This document shows positions 36,331-46,091 of a stretch of 64,000 nt of DNA, piece by piece. The notes below the pieces were generated by a model that was not told the DNA's origin, searched no databases, and saw nothing but the letters and a program-made list of their open reading frames with translations. A program made the position numbers and the translations under genes. The stretch is from Alicyclobacillus tolerans (GTDB taxonomy: Bacteria; Bacillota; Bacilli; Alicyclobacillales; Alicyclobacillaceae). Numbering within the stretch: the stretch's first letter is position 1; every line of letters starts with the position of its first letter. The DNA lies in assembly GCF_001447355.1 (NCBI RefSeq), contig NZ_JXBW01000004.1:62001-126000 (forward strand), read 5' to 3'.

Positions 36331-37574
36331 GTGATGAAAGATTTCGCAGCATGTCTCGAAGACTACGCCATGCTGGGCATTCGCCTAGGCGTCAACCTCC
36401 AGCCGGGTCAACCCCTCGTCATCGACGCGCCCATCTTTGCCGCTGAATTTGCGCACCTGCTTGCCGAACAAGGGTATCGATCCGGTGCCAAAGCCGTTCA
36501 TATTCTATGGTCGGATCCCGAACTGGAAAGGCTTCAACTTCTGAACGGATCGCCCCAAGCGTTGCATTCCTATCAGGCGTGGAGACAGCAAATCTATGGC
36601 GAAATGATGGCTGCCAAAGCTGCGTTCTTCACCGTTTTGGCACCGCGGCCTGGGCTGTTTGACGATGTGCCGGCAGAGAGAACCCATGCGCTACAAACCG
36701 CGTCCCTATCCGCTTTGGGCTTTCTACGCGAGGCCAAAATGAGGGGCCAAGTCAGTTGGTCTGGGCTGGCCATCCCAACGACCGAGTGGGCCAATCAAGT
36801 CTTCTCGGCCGAAGAGCCAGCCAAGCGGATCGCCGGGCTTTGGGAAGCTCTGTTTCGCGTGACGAGAGTCTATGAGTCCGATCCGCTACGCGCCTGGCAA
36901 GGCCATCTTCGCGATTTACACCACCGATGTGCCGTCATGAACACAGCCCAATACCGCGCGCTGCGCTACGATGCACCTGGGACAAACCTCATCGTGCAGT
37001 TGCCCCATCGCCACATCTGGAGCGGCGGTGGCAGATTCACGGAGGATGGCGTATTTATCGTGCCCAATCTCCCCACTGAAGAGGTCTTCACTGCCCCCTG
37101 CGCACTGGGGTCAACGGCACGGTCAAAGGCACGCGACCTTTCATCTATGCGGAACAGGTCATCGACGAGTTTACGTTGACTTTTAAGGAGGGCCGCGTGA
37201 TCGAGTGTGGTGCGGAGCGTGGGCTCGAGGCACTCAAGGCGCTGTTGGCAAGCGATGAAGGTGCCGCATTTCTGGGCGAGGTCGCGCTCGTGCCCAATCG
37301 ATCCCCCGTTTCCCAGGAAGGTTTGATATTTTACCATCCACTATTTGACGAAAATGCATCGTGTCACCTTGCGCTCGGCTCCGCGTACCCAACTTCCGTT
37401 GAAGAGGGCTCAAGCCTCACCAAAGAGCAGTTGGTCAAGCGAGGCATCAACTCGAGTATGATTCATGTCGACTTCATGATGGGATCCGAAGAGTTGAGTG
37501 TTCACGCATTAACCGAAGCTGGCGATTGGATTCCGCTGTTGGAGCATGGCGAGTGGGTCGCTCCCACGCCGTAG
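36331..37574 (+). pseudogene. M29-family aminopeptidase, interrupted by a one-base frameshift
   Basis: Metallo-aminopeptidase (AmpS/AmpT type, ~413 codons if intact). The first frame (to 37179) holds the N-terminal half through LPTEEVFTAP. The second frame resumes with RTGVNGTVKGT and holds the metal ligands in HLALGSAYP and MIHVDFMMGS. The break is at the C run near 37093-37097: one extra C restores the expected APLRTGVNG. The product of the first frame alone would lack the C-terminal metal site and be inactive. A genuine mutation, a sequencing error in the C run or slippage on C5 are all possible. The GTG/ATG start pair at 36331/36334 follows GAGGAG. Confidence 0.85.
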
Positions 37575-38031
37575 CTTCAAGGCCACTGACATTCCGCTTG
37601 CGATCACGACGACTTTAAGGCACCTGTTCACCCACCTGCACCGTTTTTTAATTCCTTGCGCATCCATGCGCAAGTCTACGAGAGCACAGCTCGATGATTC
37701 ATCTTTTTCATAATTGTATTTCACCTCTCTCTCAACGCCAGCATAGCGGTAGGCACGCACAAAGCGCAATGGTTTGGCAGTAATCTGGGATTTTTGAGAC
37801 AAAAGAGACATTGTGAAGATCCAATAAGACGATGATTACGGAAATCTCCGTACAAGACACCGGCGTTTTCCCACCTGTACCTGTTGGGGATAAGACAAAA
37901 AAGGTGCAAATGGAATGAGACATTTGAAACATACCTGGAGCCGTCCCAAAAGTGCCAAGCACTTAGGGTACTCCCCTGCCTCTGCAAACACCCGTTGTAA
38001 ATACCCAACGCCCGTCCTTGCTCGCTGAGGT
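37575..38031. other. Gene-free stretch between convergent genes
   Basis: No convincing ORF. It holds two small hairpins: CTTGCGCA/TGCGCAAG (37655-37674) and CCC-AAGTGC / GCACTT-GGG (37945-37968). Neither has a proper T tract. The second could end the RND transcript, which comes from the right. No RNA family recognised. Confidence 0.5.
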
Positions 38032-41000
38032 TCAAAGCCCCAGCGGTTGTTCCCCCATTGTGCCCGGATCTGCTCCGCGCTCCTTCGCGCGGCGGCGCTC
38101 GTCGCGCTTACCGGCAAACGACAGGTAGACGGCAGGAACAAGTAACAGCGTGACCAGCGTCGAGAAGGTGAGCCCAAAAGCAATGACCGTCGCCATCGAG
38201 GCCAATGTCGCGGCACCCTTGCCATAACCAATCACGAGTGGCAGCATCGCGAGCACCGTCGTCAACGTCGACATGAGAATGGGGCGCAGGCGGACCGGTC
38301 CCGCCTGCATCAGCGCATCGTAAAGCGAGTACCCCGCTCGGCGCAAGCGGTTGGCGTAATCGACGAGCACGATGGCGTTATTCGCGATTAACCCCATCAC
38401 CATAATCACACCAATGGCCGAGTCGATGTTCAGGGATCGGTGCGTCAAAAATAGCCCCAGCGCCGCCCCGATAAACGTCGGCGGCAAACAGAACATGATG
38501 ACAAACGGCGTCAGCAAAGCTTCAAACAGACTCGCCATCAGCATGTACAAAAGCAGGATGGAAAAGCCGAAGGCGGCCGCGAGATCGATCATCGTCGAAT
38601 GCAGGAACTGCCCGTTTTGGCCAAAGCCCACGCTGTAGCCACTTGGCACGTGGAGGGTCTTCAGCTTTTTCGCGAGTGCGGCCTGCGCGCGCCCTGAGGT
38701 CACGCCATACGGCGTCGCGGTAACCGTGACGGTGCGCTCGCCGTTGACGTGATTGATCTGCGGCGGTTCGGATGAATCGCTGACGGAACCGAGCTTGGTG
38801 ACCGGCACCTGTTGGCCGCGCTGATTCTCAACCGTCAAGTTAGAGAGATGGTTCAGGTTCTGCGCATAAGACGCTGGCAACTGGACGACGATGTCATACG
38901 CGTTGCCGCCCTGGTCAAACGTGGAGGCCACACTGCCGTTGACATCCGTTCGCAACACCGACTCCACTTCCTGCTCCGTCAGTCCATACGCGGCAAGCGC
39001 TGATTGGCTCAGCGTCAACTGCACGTCCGGCACGCCGCTCGTCGCACCATTCTGAATGTCCTCAAGCCCCTTCGTCTGCCGCATCAAATGCACGACCTGG
39101 TTGCTCAGCCGCACCAGTTCCGCCATGTTTGGCCCTTGAATCTGCACGGAAATTTGATTCGAAGCCGGCCCGCTCGATCCGTTTGCAGAACCGGCAGCCA
39201 CGTGAATCTGCGCGCCTTTCACCTTCTGCACGGCGATGCCAAACTGGTGGCTCATCGCGTCCACGTCCTTAGAGGCGACGCTCGCCGCAAACGAAACGGT
39301 GATGGTGGCCTGGTTGGTGGCCCCGAGATCGCTATACGAGTTGCCGCCAATTTGCGCGTCTATCTGCTCGATACCGCTCAACGTATGGTGCGCCATCGCC
39401 TCCACCTCTTGCGCAATCGCGTTGGTCCGTGTGAGCGAGGTTCCTGGCGGCGCCGTAATGGAGACGGTCATCTGGTTATCTCCGACATTTGGCACCAACT
39501 CAAAGCCGATTTTGGGCACCATGGCGATGCTTGCCACAAACATCAGCGTCGTCGCGGCAAACACCGTCTTGCGATGCCCAAGCGCCCAGCGCAGCGCGAC
39601 CCGATAGGCCGAAGTCAGGCCGTGCATCGTGCGCGCCGACCAGTCAAATGGAGCGTAGAAGCGAAACGGCGCATCGATGCCGGGCACGGTCTCCGGCTGC
39701 TCAAAGCGGCGGCCGCGCAAAAGGCGCGATGCGAGCATCGGCGTGAACGTCAGTGCGACAAACAGGGCCGCGACGTGGGAAAACGACACCGTAAGCGATA
39801 AGGGCTTAAAGAATTGCCCGGCTAGACCCGGCACAAAGATGGATGGCGCAAACACACAGATCTGTGCGCAGGCCGCGACGACCACCGCCATCCCGACTTC
39901 CTCGGTGCCATGCCTCGCGGCTTCGAGGGCCGACAGCCCCCGCTTGCGGGCGCGGAAGATAGACTCCAGCACGACAATCGAAAAGTCGACGAGTGATCCA
40001 AGGCCAACGGCGAGTGAGCCCAAGGTGATGGAGTTGATGGACAAACCGGCGGCGGCCATCAAGGCGAACGTCGACAGGGTGGCGATGGGAATGGCGACAG
40101 CGACGACGGCGGTCGTGCGAATGCTGCGCAGGATCAGCAACATGACGATCACGCCAAAGATAAAGCCCAACACCGTATGGTTGACAACGGTATCGATGGA
40201 GTCGCGGATTGGCTGTGCACTGTCGCTTAAAATTTGCACATGCACACCGGCTGGCAGTTGTGACGCCACGCTCGAGACCTCTTGACGCACGGCATTCGAC
40301 ACCTGCACGATGTTCGCACCGCTCGCCTGCGAAACAGCAAGTGTCACGGCCGGTTTGCCGTTGACCGTGGAGATGAGCGTCACCGTCTTATCCCCGTCGT
40401 TCACCGTAGCGATGTCCTTGAGCGGAATGTTGCCGCCAAGAGGCAAGGCGATAGGGACATTGTCCAAAGCGGCCGGACTCGCAAACTGCCCATCGATGTG
40501 CAAAGGGATCAGCAAGTTGCCCTTTTGCACCTGTCCTGCATCAGCCGACATGTTATCGGAAGCAATCGCCTGAACCACTTGCTCGATGCTCAGGTGGTAT
40601 TTGGCGAGCTTGTCCGGATCGACATTGACCGTGATCTGGCGCGTCAAGTTGCCTGCGGTCTGCACGCCGGCGACGCCGTTCAAGCGCTCAATGGCTGGTT
40701 CGACGATGTTCGTTGCCGCATCGCTGACGACTTGCTGCGAGACGTGACCGCTGCCGTATACGGACACTTTCATAATGGGTAGGCTGCTTGGATCAAATTG
40801 TTCGACCGCTGGCGCGCTCGCATCGGAAGGCAGCCCTGGTTGCACGCGCGCGATGAGGCTGCGCATCTGGTTGAGCTCCTCATCGATGTTGTTGCCATAG
40901 TTGAACTCGACAATGACCAACGAACTGCCCTGTGTCGATGTCGATTCGATGAGCTGTACGCCCGCGAGGCCTTCCAGCGTTTGCTCAATTGGGTGTGATA

Positions 41001-41187
41001 CCTGCTGCTCAACCTCCTCGGGCGAGGCGCCTGTCCACGAGGTCGCCACGGCTGCAATCGGCAGGTTCAGCTTAGGGTAAAGCTCTTCAGGCAAGTGAAA
41101 CACAGAAAAAACGCCGACTAATACGACGGCCACCATCAACATCGTGATTGTGACCGGGCGGCGAATAGAAAAGTTGGCGATCCGCAC
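38032..41187 (-). CDS. RND efflux permease (HAE1/AcrB-SwrC type)
   Basis: Large proton-driven exporter of 1051 residues. The N-terminus IANFSIRRPVTITMLMVAVV is the family signature. Two large external domains and twelve predicted helices are in place. In helix 4 the AcrB motif VDDAIVV reads VDFSIVV here, so the second proton-relay aspartate is replaced by Phe. The GTG start at 41187 follows AAGGAG and matches the family N-terminus; the longer reading upstream adds 71 residues of leader. No membrane-fusion protein or outer-membrane partner is adjacent, as in Gram-positive SwrC-like pumps. Substrate unknown (surfactant, drug or solvent). Confidence 0.93.
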   Translation of the reverse strand: MRIANFSIRRPVTITMLMVAVVLVGVFSVFHLPEELYPKLNLPIAAVATSWTGASPEEVEQQVSHPIEQTLEGLAGVQLIESTSTQGSSLVIVEFNYGNNIDEELNQMRSLIARVQPGLPSDASAPAVEQFDPSSLPIMKVSVYGSGHVSQQVVSDAATNIVEPAIERLNGVAGVQTAGNLTRQITVNVDPDKLAKYHLSIEQVVQAIASDNMSADAGQVQKGNLLIPLHIDGQFASPAALDNVPIALPLGGNIPLKDIATVNDGDKTVTLISTVNGKPAVTLAVSQASGANIVQVSNAVRQEVSSVASQLPAGVHVQILSDSAQPIRDSIDTVVNHTVLGFIFGVIVMLLILRSIRTTAVVAVAIPIATLSTFALMAAAGLSINSITLGSLAVGLGSLVDFSIVVLESIFRARKRGLSALEAARHGTEEVGMAVVVAACAQICVFAPSIFVPGLAGQFFKPLSLTVSFSHVAALFVALTFTPMLASRLLRGRRFEQPETVPGIDAPFRFYAPFDWSARTMHGLTSAYRVALRWALGHRKTVFAATTLMFVASIAMVPKIGFELVPNVGDNQMTVSITAPPGTSLTRTNAIAQEVEAMAHHTLSGIEQIDAQIGGNSYSDLGATNQATITVSFAASVASKDVDAMSHQFGIAVQKVKGAQIHVAAGSANGSSGPASNQISVQIQGPNMAELVRLSNQVVHLMRQTKGLEDIQNGATSGVPDVQLTLSQSALAAYGLTEQEVESVLRTDVNGSVASTFDQGGNAYDIVVQLPASYAQNLNHLSNLTVENQRGQQVPVTKLGSVSDSSEPPQINHVNGERTVTVTATPYGVTSGRAQAALAKKLKTLHVPSGYSVGFGQNGQFLHSTMIDLAAAFGFSILLLYMLMASLFEALLTPFVIMFCLPPTFIGAALGLFLTHRSLNIDSAIGVIMVMGLIANNAIVLVDYANRLRRAGYSLYDALMQAGPVRLRPILMSTLTTVLAMLPLVIGYGKGAATLASMATVIAFGLTFSTLVTLLLVPAVYLSFAGKRDERRRAKERGADPGTMGEQPLGL

Positions 41188-41270
41188 AGAATCGGCTCCT
41201 TTGTGTCGTGTGATGGGAAGGGCGAAAGGCACACCATCACCCTGCTGACCTTTATCCTCGCTTGGGAACA

Positions 41271-41286
41271 TTACTTTTGCAAGTAA
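41271..41286. promoter_or_regulatory. Inverted repeat upstream of the RND gene
   Basis: TTACTT-TTGC-AAGTAA, 6-bp arms, ~85 nt before the RND start and ~155 nt before the divergent prepilin peptidase gene. Possible repressor site; promoter boxes around it are unclear. Confidence 0.4.
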
Positions 41287-41441
41287 ACTTTTTATGAAAT
41301 TGTAGTGAATCAACCTGAAATGTGCCATTTGTCGACATAGACAGCAGGATTTCGACGCCGCCAGGGCGTAGATGTGAGGCATAGGTTGGCGGATGAACAA
41401 CGCGAAAGCCGCTTTGCAAAGTGGTTTTTACCCAAGGAGAG

Positions 41442-42230
41442 ATGGCTATTTCTGTGCAATATCCTGCGGTGACCTGGCTCGTTGCCGCGCTTTTGTTTGC
41501 CTACGGGCTGGTCTTCGGCTCATTCGCAAACGTCGTCGCGTACCGCGTGCCGCGCCACGAGTCGGTTGTGCGTCCGAGATCGCACTGCGTGCATTGCCAG
41601 CACACGTTGTCCTGGTGGGAGTTGCTGCCCGTCCTCTCGTGGCTCGTGTTGCGCGGCCGCTGTCGAAAGTGCAGGATGCCCATTGCCGTGCGTTACCCGC
41701 TGCTCGAACTGCTGACTGGTGTCCTTTTTGCAAGCGCCTGGTGGCAGGGGCATACCATTGCGCAAGTGGTCGTCTGGGCGGTCTTCTGGATGTACATCAT
41801 GATGGCTGTCGGGACGGACCTGGCGGCGATGATCGTCCCGAATGTGTTGTCACTGCCGGCTGCCGTCGTCTTTCTTTGCGCCTCCGTCTTGACGCACATC
41901 CAGCCTTGGCCAAATGCCGCCATCGGCCTGGTTGTCGGCTTTGCGATGGTATTTCTCGTGCATCTGCTTTCCGGTGGCCGCATGGGACTTGGCGACGCCA
42001 AGCTATATTTGGCGGTCGGCGCGATGCTCGGCCCGTGGCTGAGCTTACTCTCATTCGTCCTCGCTTGTATCTTTGGCAGCCTCATCGGCTTCGGCCTGCG
42101 TCTGTATGGACGGCTAAAGGTCGGACAGTTTGTGCCATTTGTGCCGTTCATCGCGCTTGGCGTGATGACCGCCGTCTGGTATGGACAAGCACTTCTGCAT
42201 CTCTACATGCGGCTCGTCGGGTTGGCTTAA
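41442..42230 (+). CDS. Prepilin peptidase (A24 family, PilD/ComC type)
   Basis: Membrane aspartic protease that cleaves the leader of type IV prepilins and methylates the new N-terminus. It has 262 residues. The N-terminal methylase part has two CxxC zinc pairs (CVHC and CRKC). The catalytic aspartates are in the segment AVGTDL and in GGRMGLGDAKL. ATG 41442 sits very close (2 nt) to AAGGAG; the GTG at 41421 lacks any site, so the start is not certain. First gene of a plus-strand pair with pilT, facing the pilus operon. Confidence 0.93.
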   Translation: MAISVQYPAVTWLVAALLFAYGLVFGSFANVVAYRVPRHESVVRPRSHCVHCQHTLSWWELLPVLSWLVLRGRCRKCRMPIAVRYPLLELLTGVLFASAWWQGHTIAQVVVWAVFWMYIMMAVGTDLAAMIVPNVLSLPAAVVFLCASVLTHIQPWPNAAIGLVVGFAMVFLVHLLSGGRMGLGDAKLYLAVGAMLGPWLSLLSFVLACIFGSLIGFGLRLYGRLKVGQFVPFVPFIALGVMTAVWYGQALLHLYMRLVGLA

Positions 42231-42282
42231 GCGCCGATCCCGGCAAGGCCACGACCACGTTCTGAACACAGGGGGAAGTTCC

Positions 42283-43323
42283 ATGAACATCGATACATTT
42301 CTCGTGCAAGCCAAAGAAAAAAACGCTTCAGACGTGCATCTGTCGGTCAACGCTCCCGTGATGTATCGGGTGAACGGCGAGTTGGAGCCACAAGGAGAGC
42401 CGCTTTCGCCGGACGATCTCGATGCCATGGCGAGATCGATGATGAATGCGGAACAATGGGGACGGTTTTTAGAGCGCGGCGAGATCGACTTCTCATATAG
42501 CATCCGCGGCGTCTCGCGCTATCGCGTGAACGCCTATCGGCAGCGCGGTTGCATCAGCGTGGCGGCCCGGCTCATCCCTGCGCGCATCCCGACACTGGAC
42601 GAGCTTGGCCTGCCTCGCGTCTTCCGCACGTTTATGGAAAAGCCACACGGCCTCGTCCTCGTCACAGGACCGACAGGCAGCGGCAAGTCCACTTCGCTTG
42701 CCGCACTGCTCGACGCCATCAACCAAACACAGCGCAGGCATATCATCACGCTCGAAGATCCGATTGAATATCTGCACACGCACAAAATGTCCATTGTCGA
42801 TCAGCGCGAAATCGGCCTTGACACGCTTGGCTTCGCACCTGCCTTGCGCGCTGCGCTGCGCCAAGACCCGGATATCCTGCTCGTCGGCGAAATGCGCGAT
42901 CTCGAAACCATCAGCACGGCCATCACCGCATCGGAAACGGGCCACCTCGTGTTTGCCACACTGCATACAAGTGACGCGGTACAAACCGTCGAGCGCATCA
43001 TCGACGTCTTCCCGGCTGAACAGCAGGGACAAATACGCCTGCAAATCGCCTCCGTACTGCAAGGCGTCGTCTCGCAACGCCTGCACCGTTCCGCAGATGG
43101 AACCTATCGCGTCGCCTCGTTTGAAGTGCTCGTCAATACGCCAGCAGTGGCAAACCTTATCCGCACAGGCAAGACGCATCAGATTCCATCGCTTATGCAA
43201 ACTGGCAGGCAGTTTGGGATGCAGACGATGGAGATGAGCATGCAAGAGCTCGTCCAGCAAGGCAAAATTGCAGCGAGCGTGCTCAAGCAGTGGACGTCGT
43301 CGACTCAATTGGCCGGCTGGTAA
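42283..43323 (+). CDS. pilT: Type IV pilus retraction ATPase PilT
   Basis: Hexameric cytoplasmic ATPase that depolymerises the pilus for twitching and DNA uptake. It has 346 residues, the PilT length. Motifs: N-terminal ASDVHLSVN; Walker A GPTGSGKST; Asp box region ITLEDPIEY; Walker B LVGEMRDLETI; His box ATLHTSDA; and the C-terminal LIRTGKTHQIPSLMQTG that distinguishes PilT from PilB. ATG 42283 follows AGGGGGAA. Its last 19 bp overlap the end of pilO on the opposite strand. Confidence 0.95.
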   Translation: MNIDTFLVQAKEKNASDVHLSVNAPVMYRVNGELEPQGEPLSPDDLDAMARSMMNAEQWGRFLERGEIDFSYSIRGVSRYRVNAYRQRGCISVAARLIPARIPTLDELGLPRVFRTFMEKPHGLVLVTGPTGSGKSTSLAALLDAINQTQRRHIITLEDPIEYLHTHKMSIVDQREIGLDTLGFAPALRAALRQDPDILLVGEMRDLETISTAITASETGHLVFATLHTSDAVQTVERIIDVFPAEQQGQIRLQIASVLQGVVSQRLHRSADGTYRVASFEVLVNTPAVANLIRTGKTHQIPSLMQTGRQFGMQTMEMSMQELVQQGKIAASVLKQWTSSTQLAGW

Positions 43324-43991
43324 TACGCGGCGATTTGCAAATTCGCCGTCGCTGTTGCTCCGTCAAGCCCTTTAAGGTCAGCGACATACACGTCAAGCAA
43401 CCGCTGACTATGGTAGAGATTGGCCAACAGGGCCTCGATGTCTTTGGCCGATCCGCTGACCGTGACCGCGTAATCAAGACTGGGGATGCCCGCGCTGCCG
43501 ACCTCGAGCGGGCCAGTGCTATTTGTAGTGGTGTCGCCCAGTTGACCTTCTAACGCCTGCAACGCCGCTTGCGCCTGCGCGCTGTTGGCCAAAGCGCTTT
43601 GCTCCGCCGCGGCCGCCGCTGTGGAGTTGCCGCCGTCTGATGTCGTTGCGCCACCCGCGCCTGCGCTATCCATCCGCGCCACGCTCAGCAAAGTGACGTT
43701 GTTTGCATTGGCATCCGCCGCCAACAGCTGTAGGAAGCTTGGCTCATTTTCCCCCACAGGCAGAGCCGTATGGATGTCGATGGTCGCGCCGCCCTTCGTG
43801 CCGTTCGCCTTCGTAGCGGGATGCTCTGAGAGCGAGTTCATCGTGGCGACGAGCGATTGTCGCTGCGTCTGCAACGCACTCAACCGATTCAGCATCGGCG
43901 CCAAGCCGTACACATAGACGAGCGCCACGGCGGCCAACACGCCAGCGCCGTAAAGCAACGCACGTTCGCGCCTCGAAAGCTGTCGCTTCAC
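43305..43991 (-). CDS. pilO: Type IV pilus inner-membrane alignment protein PilO-like
   Basis: A 228-residue protein with a short cytoplasmic N-terminus (MKRQLSRRERALLYG), one membrane span (about 12-32) and a coiled-coil segment. The external part contains an Ala-rich insertion and ends in a ferredoxin-like fold typical of PilO. Identity rests on size, topology and position after pilM and pilN; the sequence itself is poorly conserved. Its start overlaps the end of pilN by 4 nt. Last gene of the pilus operon. Confidence 0.8.
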   Translation of the reverse strand: MKRQLSRRERALLYGAGVLAAVALVYVYGLAPMLNRLSALQTQRQSLVATMNSLSEHPATKANGTKGGATIDIHTALPVGENEPSFLQLLAADANANNVTLLSVARMDSAGAGGATTSDGGNSTAAAAAEQSALANSAQAQAALQALEGQLGDTTTNSTGPLEVGSAGIPSLDYAVTVSGSAKDIEALLANLYHSQRLLDVYVADLKGLDGATATANLQIAAYYQPAN

Positions 43992-44575
43992 TGTGCCGTC
44001 CCTCCCGTCGCCATCGCCAACGTCACGGTATACGCGTACAGATAATGATTCGATCCGCCACCGACAAATACAGCTTGAGGCGTTTGCCCCGGCAGCTGGC
44101 TTGGCTCTTTGGCAACCTGGAACGTCACCGATGCAGCAAAAGGATCCTTCTGCAAGTTCTGTTCAAAGGCCGCCACCTCGGCGACACTCGCACTGCGCCC
44201 GCGAATCTCCATCGCGGAACCAGCCAACTTGATCTCGTCGACCGTCATGTCGGCCACCAAGGCTGCGTCGATTTCCTGCAAAACGGTTGCCCAGTCGACC
44301 CGCGCAGCCGCCGCCTGTGCAAGTTCACTCTGTAACGCGGAAGACCCTCCGCCATGTGCGGGCGCGCTACCACGCTCGGCCGTCTGCACCTGGCCGTTTA
44401 GGGTGGCGACCTGTGTGGCCACCTGGGCAACCTGTTCATGTAAAACGACCAACAAGGCCGCGCAGGCCGCGGCGGCCAGCGTCACCACGCCAAACACAAG
44501 CAGGCGCCCGCGCCCTCCGGCCGCTAACCGATTGCCGTGTGATTTTTGCGGTCGTGGCAGTAAGTTGATATCCAA
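43988..44575 (-). CDS. pilN: Type IV pilus assembly protein PilN-like
   Basis: A 195-residue bitopic protein. The N-terminus MDINLLPRPQK is the PilN hallmark (the INLLP motif docks into PilM). One membrane helix (about 28-48) is followed by a coiled coil and a small external domain. It starts 3 nt after pilM ends, so translation is coupled. Confidence 0.88.
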   Translation of the reverse strand: MDINLLPRPQKSHGNRLAAGGRGRLLVFGVVTLAAAACAALLVVLHEQVAQVATQVATLNGQVQTAERGSAPAHGGGSSALQSELAQAAAARVDWATVLQEIDAALVADMTVDEIKLAGSAMEIRGRSASVAEVAAFEQNLQKDPFAASVTFQVAKEPSQLPGQTPQAVFVGGGSNHYLYAYTVTLAMATGGTAQ

Positions 44576-44578
44576 GTC

Positions 44579-45565
44579 TCACACCTCGCGAAGCGCCAGG
44601 CCGATTGCAGCCGCATAGTCGTGAAGGAATGGGTCGTCTGGGCGGATCGTCACTTTGCGCGTAAACGAAACGTGGCTACGGATGAGCGACGACAAAGACA
44701 TAATCTCGCACGGGATGCCCAGTTGCCCCTCGAGGGCCGACCACTCACTTGTGGCACCCTCTGGTACGGCAATCAACAGCTGGGCGAACTCGACACCCCT
44801 CTGATTGAGCGTGTAGCGAAAGAAGTTCATCGTCCGCTCGACCTCGACGCCGATTTGGTTGAGATTATCGAACATGCCCGCGGATACGTCGGCAGCCGGC
44901 ACTGGCAGCGGGAACTGGCGCGTCAAATAAAGCAGCCCTTGATGGAAGACATGCATATCTGCAACATCGCCGTCGACTTCCATGAAGAGAAACGTCTGTG
45001 GCAAGCCGCCATGAAATCTGCGCAATAGGCGATACACGGCCAGCGGATGGATGTCGACGGAAACGGGACGAACACCGCTATGGCGAAGGGATTCCACAAG
45101 CGGCGCGACCAACTGTTTGTCCGCCGCGACCAGGATGAGACTCGTCTCCGCATCCGCCCCGGCCTCACCTGCCGCCTCTTCCCGTGGGCAACGCACAAAA
45201 TCAAACGTAACCTCGTCGAAGGGCAGGTGGATATTGTGTTGCAACTGGAATTCGATCACGCTTCGCAATTCCTCATCGGAGAAGTCCGGCAATCCCAACT
45301 GGCGGATGACCGTCCAGCGGTTCGGAACCGCGACGTGCAACTGCCGCTTCTTGCGCCCGCTTGGTGGGAACACGCGTTGCCAAACGCCTTGCCACGCCGC
45401 GAGATCAAGGTCGGAGGCAGTGCTGCCAGGTTCACCATCGAGTTCATAGGTCTCAAGACGGCGCAAACGAGGCCCCTTCGCCCACTCCAATTCCGCAACG
45501 CGAACGCTCGTGTCACTCACTTCGACGCCAATCGACACGCTTTTGCCACGCAAAGCCACCAACAT
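44579..45565 (-). CDS. pilM: Type IV pilus assembly ATPase-fold protein PilM
   Basis: Cytoplasmic actin-like (FtsA-fold) protein of 328 residues that binds the PilN N-terminus. The first strand SIGVEVSDTSVRVAELEWAK is the nucleotide-binding phosphate-1 motif. FSDEELRSVIEFQLQHNIHLPFDE is strongly typical of PilM. ATG 45565 directly follows AGGTGGGTG; the longer in-frame start at 45583 would overlap the preceding gene. Confidence 0.92.
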   Translation of the reverse strand: MLVALRGKSVSIGVEVSDTSVRVAELEWAKGPRLRRLETYELDGEPGSTASDLDLAAWQGVWQRVFPPSGRKKRQLHVAVPNRWTVIRQLGLPDFSDEELRSVIEFQLQHNIHLPFDEVTFDFVRCPREEAAGEAGADAETSLILVAADKQLVAPLVESLRHSGVRPVSVDIHPLAVYRLLRRFHGGLPQTFLFMEVDGDVADMHVFHQGLLYLTRQFPLPVPAADVSAGMFDNLNQIGVEVERTMNFFRYTLNQRGVEFAQLLIAVPEGATSEWSALEGQLGIPCEIMSLSSLIRSHVSFTRKVTIRPDDPFLHDYAAAIGLALREV

Positions 45566-45572
45566 CACCCAC

Positions 45573-46082
45573 CTACACCGCACGCACGGAAGAATATGTA
45601 TAAAACAAAGAGCTTGGCCCTTTCTGCGATTGCTGTTGCAACTGAATATCCAGGATCAATGAGGAACCGCTCAGCGTCGACCGCACCATCTCATGCAGCA
45701 CGCCTTGTCCATCCAAGTAAGACCCCAAATAGACGGAAGGGTATCCTTGTACCTTAAGGGCGCCGATCACGCCTGTCTGCACCGCGAGATTCGCCGCAGC
45801 CGGAGAAATGAACTTTTGTGGTTGCAATATGTTTTGAATGATAGATTCCATTTGATTGAAGCTGGATTCCACTTGATTGTCCGCTTGATATTGCGCGGCA
45901 ACCTCGCTGACCATCGTGCGTCCCCCTGTATGCAAGGCATAATCCGTCCACGCGATGGCGCCAGACACCACGGTGGCCAAAAGCACGACCAAGACGACGG
46001 ACCAAACCAACGTAAATCCTGACTCTGCGGAAATCGACACGGATTGCCTCGCCCGTATTTCATTTCGCCACACGCGCTTCAC
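45573..46082 (-). CDS. PilX-like minor pilin/pilus accessory protein
   Basis: A 169-residue protein with a class III-like leader end and membrane helix (ESGFTLVWSVVLVVLLATVVSGAIAW). The usual Gly before the cleavage point is not obvious (SAESGFTL), so processing is less certain than for its neighbours. The rest is a short globular domain rich in Gln/Ser. GTG 46082 follows GGAGGAGC. Its position between the pilW-like gene and pilM fits a PilX-type protein. Confidence 0.75.
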   Translation of the reverse strand: MKRVWRNEIRARQSVSISAESGFTLVWSVVLVVLLATVVSGAIAWTDYALHTGGRTMVSEVAAQYQADNQVESSFNQMESIIQNILQPQKFISPAAANLAVQTGVIGALKVQGYPSVYLGSYLDGQGVLHEMVRSTLSGSSLILDIQLQQQSQKGPSSLFYTYSSVRAV

Positions 46083-46091
46083 GCTCCTCCA

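Noticed and set aside
37509-38035. Several short open frames in the gap between the M29 gene and the RND gene
   Set aside because: None has a ribosome binding site together with a sensible protein pattern.
41393-42265. Alternative frame over the prepilin peptidase gene
   Set aside because: It lacks any motif, while the other frame has both CxxC pairs and the catalytic aspartates.
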